This document shows positions 7,580-14,039 of a stretch of 15,281 nucleotides of DNA, in pieces (position 1 is the stretch's first letter; the number at the start of each line of letters is the position of its first letter). A model generated the notes under the pieces. That model did not search any database, was not told where the DNA came from, and saw only the letters and a program-made list of their open reading frames with translations. Both the position numbers and the translations under genes were made by a program. The stretch lies in NCBI GenBank assembly GCA_937996535.1, contig CALKVF010000016.1, positions 1-15,281 on the forward strand. The letters run 5' to 3'. This DNA is from an uncultured Novosphingobium sp. Lineage in GTDB: Bacteria > Pseudomonadota > Alphaproteobacteria > Sphingomonadales > Sphingomonadaceae.

Positions 7580-8995
7580 ATGGCGAAGTGGGGTAACCGC
7601 AGTCTTGGGTTGAGCGCGCTGGCGCTGGTGGTGGGAAGCGGGCTCGGCCTGATCCCGGCCGCGGCCCATGCCGCCCGCCAGCCCGAGAATATCCTGCCCG
7701 CTCCCGCGCCAACTGCCAGCCCGGCCGTGGCGGCTCCCGCCGCTGCGCCGGCAGCTGCTCCGGCGGCTACCCCGGCCGTGGTCGTGGCTACCCCCAGCCC
7801 CATGCCGAGCGCCCCGCTCGATGAGCCGGTGATGACCTGGACCCTGGCCGATGCCCAGTCGCTGCTGCTCGCCATCACCAAGGCCAGCGCCGATGGCCTG
7901 CTGCCGGATGACTATCAGCCCGAAGCCCTGCGCGCCGCGATCGCGGCGGGCGAAGGCGCATCGCTGGATGCCCAGGCCAGCCGCTCGTTCGCCTGGCTGG
8001 CCGAAGACATGCGCGATGGGCGCACGCGGATGGATTCGCGGCTGCAGTGGTTCGTGGTCGACAGTGATGTCGACACCAACCCGACCTATGCGCTGATGGA
8101 GCGCGCGCTGGCGACCCATAATGTCGCCGCCGTGATCGCCGCGCTTGCGCCGACCCATCCCGACTACGCCGTGCTCAAGGCCAAGCTGGCCGCCACCCCC
8201 CGCGCCGACAAGGCGACCCGCGACCTGATCCGGGTCAACATGGATCGCTGGCGCTGGATGCCCCGCGATCTGGGCAAGTTCTACCTGTTCACCAACGTGC
8301 CCGAATTCCAGCTGCGCCTGACGGTCGATAACACCATCATCCGCTCCTACCGCACGATCGTGGGCAAGCCCGGCAAGACCGCGACCCCGCAGCTCGCCGA
8401 AGTGGTCGAAGGGGTGATCTTCAACCCGACCTGGACCGTGCCGCAGTCGATCGTGGTCGGCGAAGGGATGGGCGCACGGCTCTATGGCAACCCCGCCAAG
8501 GCCGCGCGCGAAGGCTACAAGGTGACCAAGGCCGCCGATGGCACGATCATCGTCGTCCAGCAGCCCGGCGCCAACAATTCGCTCGGCCGGCTCAAGCTCG
8601 ACATGCCTAATGAACACGCGATCTTCCTGCACGATACCAATGCGCGCGGGCTGTTCGCGCAGTCGTTCCGCGCGCTCAGCCACGGCTGCGTGCGGACCGA
8701 AAACGCGGTGCAGCTGGGGATGACCATGGCCCGGCTCGGCGGCGGAATCCCGACCACCGAAACCCAGGAAATCGCCAATTCGGGCACCTACACCCGCGTG
8801 CCGATGACCAAGACCTTCCCGATCTACATCATGTATTTCACCTATGCGTCGGACATCACCGGCAAGCTGACCGCGTTCAAGGATCTCTATGGCCGCGATG
8901 GTGCGGTGCTGGCTTCGTTCGCCGCGCCGCGCGCAGCGTGGGACGGCAAGCGCAAGTCGAGCGAAGCGATCATCAAGCTCGACAATCCGCTTTGA
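7580..8995 (+). CDS. L,D-transpeptidase, YcbB/LdtD type without PG-binding domain
   Basis: This enzyme makes 3-3 cross-links in peptidoglycan in the periplasm. The 471-residue product begins with a signal peptide ending AAAHA near residue 31, followed by an Ala/Pro-rich linker to about residue 75. The LD-transpeptidase scaffold region follows (DGLLPDDYQPEALRAAI, then FAWLAEDMRDGR). The YcbB-type hallmark MDRWRWMPRDLGKFYLFTNV leads into the YkuD domain. Catalytic His351 (LHDTN) and the SHGCVR motif with nucleophile Cys370 are intact. In E. coli LdtD a PG_binding_1 domain precedes the RWxP segment. Here only about 20 residues separate HPDYAVLKAKL from that segment, so this domain is absent. The start at the ATG at 7580 puts the signal peptide directly at the N-terminus; an upstream GTG at 7538 would add 14 non-signal residues. 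The gene faces a second transpeptidase gene. Confidence 0.93.
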   Translation: MAKWGNRSLGLSALALVVGSGLGLIPAAAHAARQPENILPAPAPTASPAVAAPAAAPAAAPAATPAVVVATPSPMPSAPLDEPVMTWTLADAQSLLLAITKASADGLLPDDYQPEALRAAIAAGEGASLDAQASRSFAWLAEDMRDGRTRMDSRLQWFVVDSDVDTNPTYALMERALATHNVAAVIAALAPTHPDYAVLKAKLAATPRADKATRDLIRVNMDRWRWMPRDLGKFYLFTNVPEFQLRLTVDNTIIRSYRTIVGKPGKTATPQLAEVVEGVIFNPTWTVPQSIVVGEGMGARLYGNPAKAAREGYKVTKAADGTIIVVQQPGANNSLGRLKLDMPNEHAIFLHDTNARGLFAQSFRALSHGCVRTENAVQLGMTMARLGGGIPTTETQEIANSGTYTRVPMTKTFPIYIMYFTYASDITGKLTAFKDLYGRDGAVLASFAAPRAAWDGKRKSSEAIIKLDNPL

Positions 8996-9010
8996 TCGAA
9001 AAGTAATCGG

Positions 9011-9034
9011 CCCGGCGGCCCCAGGGACGCCGGG
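9011..9034. terminator. Bidirectional terminator-like hairpin between two transpeptidase genes
   Basis: CCCGGCG at 9011-9017 pairs perfectly with CGCCGGG at 9028-9034 around a ten-base loop. The plus-strand transcript continues with GCGGTTT, and the minus-strand transcript with CCGATTACTTTTC. Weak U-runs therefore lie on both sides, which suits the end of two convergent genes. The call rests on position and stem; tails are short. Confidence 0.6.
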
Positions 9035-9055
9035 CGGTTTGCGCTGGTGTGCTGA

Positions 9056-9775
9056 TCAGACTTCGCCGATCCGGTCGGCGTAGAGCAGGCGCCCGCCCGA
9101 CAGGTGCCAGAGCGCTTCGTTGAACTGTTCGGGCCCCATGGCAAAGCAGCCTTCGCTGCGCCCGAGCTTGCCCTGCTTGGCGATCATGCTGGCATCGGCG
9201 TACCACGCCGGGTGCATCACGATCGCGCGATCAAGCGCATTGGAATTGTCCTGATCCACTCCGAGCAGACGGATCGAGGTGCCGTATTTGCCGGGATACC
9301 ACTCTGCCGTGATATAGGCCCCGCGCGAGGTCGCTTCCGAACCCGGGGTGTTCGAGAAGTTCTGCAGGAACCCGCTGTGCTCCGGGTCAGACCCACGCCC
9401 GTGGGCGACATAGAACGAGCGCAGCGTGCCGCTTTCGAGATTGGCGAAGTGCAGGCGCGGCAGGGTTGAAGGGCGGGCGAAATCGGCCACGCCGACAATG
9501 TCGGTCCGCCACAGCTTGCTGCCGGCGCGGTCACGTTCGCGCGCGGCGATTTCAAGCACGCGGCGATCATAGGCCGGATTGGGCTGGATCACCGTGGGCA
9601 GAGCCGGAACGGCCGGTTCGGCGGTGGCAGGAGCGATCCCGAACGCCTTGTCGAAATCGGCGCCGAGCGACTGGCTTTCGAGCGTTTGCGCCAGCGCGCG
9701 GCCCGGCAGGGCAAGCGCAGCTCCGGCGGCAAACGCCCCGCGCAGCAAATCCCGACGATGATAGGCCCCAGTCAT
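9056..9775 (-). CDS. Murein L,D-transpeptidase catalytic domain family protein (YkuD_2)
   Basis: The 239-residue product has a twin-arginine-like signal (HRRDLLRGAFAAGAALALPG) ending at about GRALA, so export by the Tat route is likely. The mature part carries the YkuD_2 pattern: SFYVAHGRGSDPEHSG at 120-135, then IVMHPAWY with His188, and GRSEGCFAM with the probable nucleophile Cys210. This family is a distant branch of the L,D-transpeptidases; some members modify or link peptidoglycan, but the exact reaction is poorly defined. The ATG at 9773-9775 is favoured because AGGGGG lies directly upstream; an in-frame TTG at 9814 would bury the Tat signal. A hairpin overlaps the ribosome-binding site. 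The gene is convergent with the YcbB-type gene and lies 42 bases downstream of the SSAT-like gene, so it may be the end of that operon. Confidence 0.9.
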   Translation of the reverse strand: MTGAYHRRDLLRGAFAAGAALALPGRALAQTLESQSLGADFDKAFGIAPATAEPAVPALPTVIQPNPAYDRRVLEIAARERDRAGSKLWRTDIVGVADFARPSTLPRLHFANLESGTLRSFYVAHGRGSDPEHSGFLQNFSNTPGSEATSRGAYITAEWYPGKYGTSIRLLGVDQDNSNALDRAIVMHPAWYADASMIAKQGKLGRSEGCFAMGPEQFNEALWHLSGGRLLYADRIGEV

Positions 9776-9778
9776 CAC

Positions 9779-9802
9779 CCCCTGTGGATAACACCGCAGG
9801 GG
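9779..9802 (-). promoter_or_regulatory. Hairpin overlapping the ribosome-binding site of the YkuD_2 gene
   Basis: On the minus strand CCCCTG (9797-9802) pairs with CAGGGG (9779-9784). Inside it a GG/CC pair can add two more pairs after one mismatch, closing a six-base loop TGTTAT. The 3' arm supplies the purine-rich AGGGG just before the GTG-ATG start. Folding would hide the ribosome-binding site, so a translational control is possible. Pairing is seen; regulation is inference. Confidence 0.4.
9783..9791 (-). other. Perfect DnaA-box sequence
   Basis: The minus strand reads TTATCCACA, the full DnaA-box consensus, in the 42-base gap between two genes. It is alone: I saw no cluster of boxes, AT-rich unwinding region or replication gene around it, so this is not an origin. 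It could titrate DnaA or regulate the gene that follows, or be chance. Confidence 0.4.
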
Positions 9803-9817
9803 CGCAAATTTCAACCC

Positions 9818-10315
9818 CTAAGCGGCGGAATCGCGCGCACTTGCGCCTAGCCGCGCCAGGGCATCGCCATCGACGCGCATCACGGTCCACTCGTCCATCG
9901 CCTTGGCGCCGAGCGCGCGGTAGAACCCGATGGCCGGGGCATTCCAGTCCAGCACCGACCATTCGAGCCGCGCACAGTCGCGTTCGATCGCCAGCATGGC
10001 GAGGTGCGACAGCAGCGCCTTGCCCAGTCCGCTGCCGCGCGCCTCGGGCCGCACGAACAGGTCTTCAAGGTAGATCCCGGGGCGGCCCTCGAAGGTCGAA
10101 AAGTTATGGAAGAACAGTGCAAAGCCCATCGCCACACCGTCGATCTCACCGATCACGACTTCGGCATAGGGGCGCTCCCCGAACAGCTTTTTCGCCAGCA
10201 CCGCATCGTCGAAGCGGACTTCGTGGGCGAGCTTTTCATATTCGGCGAGATCGCGGATCAGCTGCGCAATCAGCGGCAGGTCGTCCGGGGTGGCGGGGCG
10301 AATGGTTGGTGTCAT
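9818..10315 (-). CDS. GNAT N-acetyltransferase, SSAT/diamine acetyltransferase-like
   Basis: The 165-residue product transfers an acetyl group from acetyl-CoA to an amine. It opens TIRPATPDDLPLIAQLIRDL and has EYEKLAHEV, then FFHNFSTFEGRPGIYLEDLF. This stretch is characteristic of the spermidine/spermine and thialysine acetyltransferase branch. Acetyl-CoA-binding motif A is RGSGLG at 93-98, and LDWNAPAIGFYRALGA follows near 122-137. The natural amine is not known. Its ATG overlaps the stop of the exporter gene upstream in an ATGA arrangement (10312-10315), so the two are very probably translated together. This hints that exporter and acetyltransferase act on related amines or amino acids, but that is inference. 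Confidence 0.92.
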   Translation of the reverse strand: MTPTIRPATPDDLPLIAQLIRDLAEYEKLAHEVRFDDAVLAKKLFGERPYAEVVIGEIDGVAMGFALFFHNFSTFEGRPGIYLEDLFVRPEARGSGLGKALLSHLAMLAIERDCARLEWSVLDWNAPAIGFYRALGAKAMDEWTVMRVDGDALARLGASARDSAA

Positions 10316-11211
10316 GATCTGATCCTCCGGGCCAGTTGCGGCCACAAGATACCCAAGGCAAGCCCTGCCATCACCAGGGTGAAGGCAGTCAATTTCCAGG
10401 CGGGCAGCGCCTCGCCCATCAGCAGCGCCGATGCGCCCAGCCCGAACACCGGCACCAGCAGCGCCAGCGGGGCGACGCTCGCCGCCGGGTGGCGCGACAG
10501 CAGCCAGCCCCACGCGCCATAGCCGAACATGGTGTTGCCCACCGATTGCCACAGCACAGCGCCCCAGGTCTTGGCATCGGCATGGGCAATCCCGCTCGAA
10601 ATGCGGGGCCAGCCCTCGCTGAGCAGGGCCAGACCGAGCAGCGGCGGCACGGCAAAGGCGCTTGACCAGACGACATAGGCCAGCATGTTGACCGGCCCGG
10701 CCGCGCGCGAGGTCATGTTGCCCAGCGCCCAGCACAGCGCCGCGCCAACCACCAGCAGCAGCCCCAGTGGGGTGGCGCTGCCGTCGGTGTGGAGCGCGAT
10801 GGTCCCCAGCCCGCAGACCGCCAGCGCCAGCGCCGCGATCTGCGAAGGCGCGATGCGCTCGCCCGTAAGCCGCATCGACAGGCCGATGGTGAAGAACACC
10901 TGCACCTGCACCACCAGCGAGGCGAGCCCGGGGGTGATGTCGGCGCGCATCGCGGTGAACAGCAGGCCGAACTGGCCCGCGCCGATCAGCACGCCATATG
11001 TGGCAAGGTTGCGCCAGGGCACTGCCGGGCGCTTGATGAACAGCGCGAGCGGCAGGAAGGCGAAGGCAAACCGCAGGCTGGCCAGCGTCAGCGGCGGCAG
11101 GTGCGCGAGCGCCAGCTTGATCACCACGAAATTGGTGCCCCACACGGCCATCACGGCAAGCGCGAGCAGCAGATGCAGCAGCGGCAGGGCAGGGCGGTGG
11201 TGCGCGGTCAT
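10312..11211 (-). CDS. EamA-family (DMT superfamily) transporter
   Basis: The 299-residue inner-membrane protein contains two repeated EamA domains, about 10 hydrophobic segments in all. The N-terminal VWGTNFVVIKLALAHLPPL and the later GLASLVVQVQVFFTIGL, together with APLALLVPVFGLGASALLMGE in the second half, strongly resemble E. coli EamA, an exporter of O-acetylserine and cysteine. Substrate transfer from E. coli is not safe across this family. The protease gene ends 32 bases upstream. The gene overlaps the downstream SSAT-like acetyltransferase by four bases. Length is normal for the family and no break was seen. Confidence 0.93.
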   Translation of the reverse strand: MTAHHRPALPLLHLLLALAVMAVWGTNFVVIKLALAHLPPLTLASLRFAFAFLPLALFIKRPAVPWRNLATYGVLIGAGQFGLLFTAMRADITPGLASLVVQVQVFFTIGLSMRLTGERIAPSQIAALALAVCGLGTIALHTDGSATPLGLLLVVGAALCWALGNMTSRAAGPVNMLAYVVWSSAFAVPPLLGLALLSEGWPRISSGIAHADAKTWGAVLWQSVGNTMFGYGAWGWLLSRHPAASVAPLALLVPVFGLGASALLMGEALPAWKLTAFTLVMAGLALGILWPQLARRIRS

Positions 11212-11243
11212 TGCCGAGGCCTTAGCGGCAGAACGCGGCTCTG

Positions 11244-11747
11244 TCAGTGCCGGATCACCATCCGATCACCCTGGAGCTCGACCTTGCCGAGTTTGCGCAG
11301 CACGCTCTGGCCCAGCAGATTGGTTTCCAGCCCCTGGACCACCACGGCATCGACGCTTTGAAAGCTGCTCTCGCCGATGGTCAGTTCGTCCAGCGTCACC
11401 GGCGCGCCATAGCCCACTCCCGATGCGGTCTGCATCATCGGCTGGAAGGCATCGGGCGGCGGGAGAATGCCGAGCGCTTCGGCCTCGGCTTCGGTCAGAG
11501 CGACCAGATCGGCCCCGGTGTCGACCAGAAAGCGGGTGTCGCTGCCGTTGACCTGCGCGGTCAGGTGAAACTGGCCCGAGGCATCGCGGCGCAGCAGCAG
11601 GGCTTCGTCATCAGCCGGGTCGCTGCGGGCGGAAGGGGACGCCACCGGCGCGGCGCTGACGGGCGGCTCGCCGCGCGGCGTCAGGCTCCAGGCCAGCAGG
11701 CCCATCAGGGCAATGGCGCTCAGCACGATGGCAAGCAGGCGGGTCAT
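11244..11747 (-). CDS. Membrane-anchored retropepsin-like aspartic protease (clan AA)
   Basis: The 167-residue product has an N-terminal hydrophobic anchor (LLAIVLSAIALMGLLAW, about 4-20), then a Pro/Ala/Ser-rich linker. A single retropepsin-like domain follows. The catalytic motif is FLVDTGAD with Asp76; the second family landmark is LLGQSVLRKLG at 144-154, ending in VELQGDRMVIRH. One such domain per chain means the enzyme must dimerise, as in retroviral proteases. This matches the TIGR02281-type clan AA proteases common in alphaproteobacteria, whose substrates are mostly unknown. The protease domain should face the periplasm. It sits 32 bases after ispG and 32 bases before the exporter gene, probably in one transcript. 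Confidence 0.9.
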   Translation of the reverse strand: MTRLLAIVLSAIALMGLLAWSLTPRGEPPVSAAPVASPSARSDPADDEALLLRRDASGQFHLTAQVNGSDTRFLVDTGADLVALTEAEAEALGILPPPDAFQPMMQTASGVGYGAPVTLDELTIGESSFQSVDAVVVQGLETNLLGQSVLRKLGKVELQGDRMVIRH

Positions 11748-11779
11748 GACCGCCTGCCTAGCACGGCGATCTTACCGGA

Positions 11780-12886
11780 TTACGAAGAGGCGGCCTCGAT
11801 CTCGGCGGCCTTGGCTTCGACCAGCGCGACGATATGGTCGAGCATTTCGGCGCTTTCGACATGGTGGTCGGTCACGCCCGAGAGATAGACCATGTGCTTG
11901 CCGTTGCCGCCGCCGGTCACGCCGATGTCGGTTTCGCGCGCTTCGCCGGGGCCATTGACCACGCAGCCCAGCACCGAGAGCGAGAGCGGGGTCTTGATGT
12001 GGCTGAGCCGGTCTTCGAGCGCGGCGACGGTGCGGATCACGTCAAAGCCCTGCCGCGCGCAGCTGGGACACGAAACCACACGCACGCCGCGGGTGCGCAG
12101 GCCGAGTGACTTCAGGATTTCAAAGCCGACGCGCACTTCCTCTTCGGGTTCGGCCGAAAGCGAGACGCGGATCGTGTCGCCCACGCCCGCCCAGAGCATG
12201 TTGCCGATCCCGATCGAGCTTTTCACCGTGCCGCCGATCAGGCCGCCGGCTTCGGTGATCCCAAGGTGCAGCGGGCAATCGACCGCTTCGGCAAGCCCCA
12301 TGTAGGCCGCGACCGCAAGGAACACGTCGCTGGCCTTCACCGCCACCTTGTATTCGTGGAAGTCATGGTCCTGCAGCAGCTTGATGTGATCGAGCGCGGA
12401 TTCGACCAGCGCCTCGGGGCAGGGCTCGCCGTATTTTTCGAGCAGATCCTTCTCAAGGCTGCCGGCATTGACCCCGATGCGGATCGCGCAGCCATTGGCT
12501 TTGGCCGCGCGGACCACTTCGGCCACGCGCTGGCTGGAGCCGATGTTGCCCGGATTGATGCGCAGGCAGGCCGCGCCCGCGTCCGCGGCTTCGAGCGCGC
12601 GCTTGTAGTGGAAATGGATGTCCGCGATCAGCGGCACGCGCGCAGCCTTGGCGATCTGGCGGAAGGCGGCGGTGCTGTCCTCGTCGGGGCAGGATACGCG
12701 GATGAGATCGGCGCCCGCTTCTTCGCAGCGGCGGATCTGGTTGATCGTGGCCACCGGATCGCTGGTCAGCGTGTTGGTCATGGTCTGAACCGTGATCGGC
12801 GCATCGCCGCCCACGGGAACGTTGCCAACCATGATCTGGCGCGATTGGCGCCGCGCGATATCGCGCCAGGGACGAATAGAGGACAT
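11780..12886 (-). CDS. ispG: 4-hydroxy-3-methylbut-2-enyl diphosphate synthase IspG (GcpE)
   Basis: IspG is the [4Fe-4S] enzyme that converts MEcPP to HMBPP, the penultimate step of the MEP isoprenoid pathway, in the cytoplasm. The 368-residue product is full length (E. coli 372). It starts MSSIRPWRDIARRQSRQIMV, followed by the TIM-barrel motifs VQTMTNT, ADIHFHY and RINPGNIG. The iron-sulfur ligands are intact: SCPSC (Cys273, Cys276), then LGCVVNGPGEA with Cys308 and Glu315. The start at 12884-12886 has only a weak Shine-Dalgarno. A possible promoter (TTGCCT at 12916-12921, 17-base spacer, TATATC at 12893-12898) would start the transcript at about the ATG itself, so it may be leaderless. Two palindromes fill the upstream gap. 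It is probably the first gene of an operon running through the protease, exporter and acetyltransferase. Confidence 0.97.
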   Translation of the reverse strand: MSSIRPWRDIARRQSRQIMVGNVPVGGDAPITVQTMTNTLTSDPVATINQIRRCEEAGADLIRVSCPDEDSTAAFRQIAKAARVPLIADIHFHYKRALEAADAGAACLRINPGNIGSSQRVAEVVRAAKANGCAIRIGVNAGSLEKDLLEKYGEPCPEALVESALDHIKLLQDHDFHEYKVAVKASDVFLAVAAYMGLAEAVDCPLHLGITEAGGLIGGTVKSSIGIGNMLWAGVGDTIRVSLSAEPEEEVRVGFEILKSLGLRTRGVRVVSCPSCARQGFDVIRTVAALEDRLSHIKTPLSLSVLGCVVNGPGEARETDIGVTGGGNGKHMVYLSGVTDHHVESAEMLDHIVALVEAKAAEIEAASS

Positions 12887-12910
12887 GGGGGCGATATAGA
12901 TGCATGGACC

Positions 12911-12931
12911 GGATCAGGCAAAGCCTGATCC
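12911..12931. repeat. Perfect 9-bp hairpin upstream of ispG
   Basis: GGATCAGGC at 12911-12919 and GCCTGATCC at 12923-12931 form a perfect nine-base-pair stem with a three-base loop. It sits 25 bases before the ispG start and directly beside the long inverted repeat. No run of U follows on either strand. It may be an operator, an attenuator or part of the neighbouring repeat element. Confidence 0.7.
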
Positions 12932-12935
12932 TTGC

Positions 12936-13017
12936 GCGGCACCGGCCCACTACCCCGGCCCGGCCACCCCAAGTGTATCCTATGGGTGGTCGGGCCGGGG
13001 GAGTGGGCCGGTGCCGC
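12936..13017. repeat. Long intergenic inverted repeat (34-bp arms, 14-base loop)
   Basis: The arms 12936-12969 and 12984-13017 are reverse complements at 32 of 34 positions; one of the two differences allows a G-U pair. The unpaired centre, 12970-12983, is AT-richer and includes GTGTATCCTAT. The element fills most of the 139-base gap between a GNAT gene and ispG. It has no transposase, and the flanks show no obvious target duplication. It could be a REP/BIME-like palindrome, a very small MITE, or a strong factor-independent RNA structure. I suspect related palindromes recur in sphingomonad genomes, but this cannot be checked here. Confidence 0.85.
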
Positions 13018-13025
13018 ATCCGCCG

Positions 13026-13553
13026 TCAGGCGGACAACATCTTCGCGAACAGGAATTCCGGGTCGATATGATCGCCGACCTTGAAGGTGATGTCCGCGAC
13101 CTTGGCGAAGCCGTAGCGGTGGTAGAAGCGGTGCGCGCCGTCGTTGTAGGCATAGACCGAAAGCTGCGCTTCATCCGCCCCGCGCTGCGCGAACTGGTCC
13201 ATCGCCCAGTCCATCATCGCCTTGCCGATCCCCATGCCGGTGGCGTCCGAGGCGGCGTAGAGCTGCTTGAGTTCCATCACTTTGGCCCCACGCGCGTGTT
13301 CGGGAAAGCCGCAGGTGAGGCCGATCTTGCAATAGCCGACCAGCCGGCCATCGGCTTCGGCCAGTTGGTAGACCCGCGCAGGGTTCGCCAGCTCTGCTGC
13401 GATGGCGCTTTCGGACAGGTTTTCGGTGAGGAACGCGTTCAGGTTTTCCGCGCTGTAAAGGTCACCGAACTTGGCGATGAAGCTTTCGGTGGCGAGGTGC
13501 GAGATGGCGGGAATGTCGGCACTGGTGGCATCGCGCAGGATCAGGTCGGTCAA
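13026..13553 (-). CDS. GNAT N-acetyltransferase, PaiA-like
   Basis: The 175-residue product has an acetyl-CoA-binding motif A of the form TGMGIG (105-110) after ELKQLYAAS, and SVYAYNDGAHRFYHRYGF at 132-149. The end, FKVGDHIDPEFLFAKML, recalls B. subtilis PaiA, a polyamine acetyltransferase. The substrate here is not known. The start is TTG at 13551-13553: it overlaps the TGA stop of the upstream acetyltransferase as TTGA. No in-frame ATG or GTG gives a full-length domain, since the nearby ATG at 13565-13567 belongs to the upstream frame. The coupling implies translation by ribosomes finishing the first gene. A short stem TCCGCC/GGCGGA (13019-13034) spans its stop codon, and the long inverted repeat follows. 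Confidence 0.9.
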   Translation of the reverse strand: MTDLILRDATSADIPAISHLATESFIAKFGDLYSAENLNAFLTENLSESAIAAELANPARVYQLAEADGRLVGYCKIGLTCGFPEHARGAKVMELKQLYAASDATGMGIGKAMMDWAMDQFAQRGADEAQLSVYAYNDGAHRFYHRYGFAKVADITFKVGDHIDPEFLFAKMLSA

Positions 13554-14014
13554 AGCGTCCTCGTCATGAAATGGCTGAAGGGATCAGGCGGGTAATCGGC
13601 AAAGGGGCAGCAGTCGGCAAAGCCGTTGGCGGCGTAGAGAGCGCGGGCGGGCCTGAACGGCTCGGTCGAACCGGTTTCCAGGCTGAGCCGGGTATAGCCG
13701 CGGCTCCGGGCCACGGCCAGCAGATGATCAAGGATCGCGCGGCCCGCGCCCTTGCCGCGGTAATCGGGGTGGGCGCGCATCGATTTGAGTTCGCCGTGGC
13801 GGGGATCGAGCTGCTTGATCGCCCCGCAGGCGGCAAGCTGCCCCTGATCCCAGGCTGAAAAGAAGGTCACATCGCTGGCGCGCAGCCGCTCGATCGGCAT
13901 GGCGTGGACGCTGCACGGCGGCGACCAGGCGTGCATTTCTGCCAGATGCAAGGTCAGCAGCGCGGCAATTTCCGCGCCCGTGAGATCGTCCTCGCGGATG
14001 GCATAGTCAGGCAT
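13550..14014 (-). CDS. GNAT N-acetyltransferase, YsnE/YjgM-like
   Basis: The 154-residue product carries HAMPIERLRASDVTFFSAWD, ACGAIKQLDPRHGELKSMR, motif A RGKGAG (86-91), and SLETGSTEPFRPARALYAANGF. It ends with CCPFADYPPDPFSHFMTRTL. This pattern is that of the YsnE/YjgM group of small acetyltransferases, whose substrates are largely unknown. The start codon at 14012-14014 lies 25 bases from the divergent start of the isoaspartyl peptidase gene. The stop codon overlaps the start of the second GNAT. The two neighbouring GNATs belong to different subgroups, so they are not a recent tandem duplication. Confidence 0.9.
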   Translation of the reverse strand: MPDYAIREDDLTGAEIAALLTLHLAEMHAWSPPCSVHAMPIERLRASDVTFFSAWDQGQLAACGAIKQLDPRHGELKSMRAHPDYRGKGAGRAILDHLLAVARSRGYTRLSLETGSTEPFRPARALYAANGFADCCPFADYPPDPFSHFMTRTL

Positions 14015-14015
14015 T

Positions 14016-14027
14016 GCAGAGTTCTGC
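14016..14027. promoter_or_regulatory. Palindrome in the 25-base divergent gap
   Basis: GCAGA-GT-TCTGC is a 12-base palindrome with five symmetric pairs. It lies between the start codons of the GNAT and isoaspartyl peptidase genes. The gap has no room for two separate promoters with leaders and no clear Shine-Dalgarno for the plus-strand gene. One shared operator is possible; a chance palindrome of this size is also possible. Confidence 0.3.
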
Positions 14028-14039
14028 TATGACGCTGGC

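Noticed and set aside
7715..7800. Possible tandem repeat in the GCC/GCT-rich stretch
   Set aside because: It encodes the Ala/Pro linker of the transpeptidase; the repetition is at the amino-acid level, not an exact DNA repeat.
7340..8683. Minus-strand open frame of 447 codons
   Set aside because: It is the shadow of the GST and L,D-transpeptidase genes; no start signal and no recognisable domain.
9783..9791. Replication origin suggested by a perfect DnaA box
   Set aside because: Only one box, no AT-rich region, no dnaA, parA or hemE-type neighbours; kept only as a single site.
9818..11143. Fusion of an open frame across the exporter gene with the SSAT-like acetyltransferase
   Set aside because: The upstream part is out of frame with the exporter and low in recognisable content. 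The acetyltransferase starts cleanly at 10315 with an ATGA overlap.
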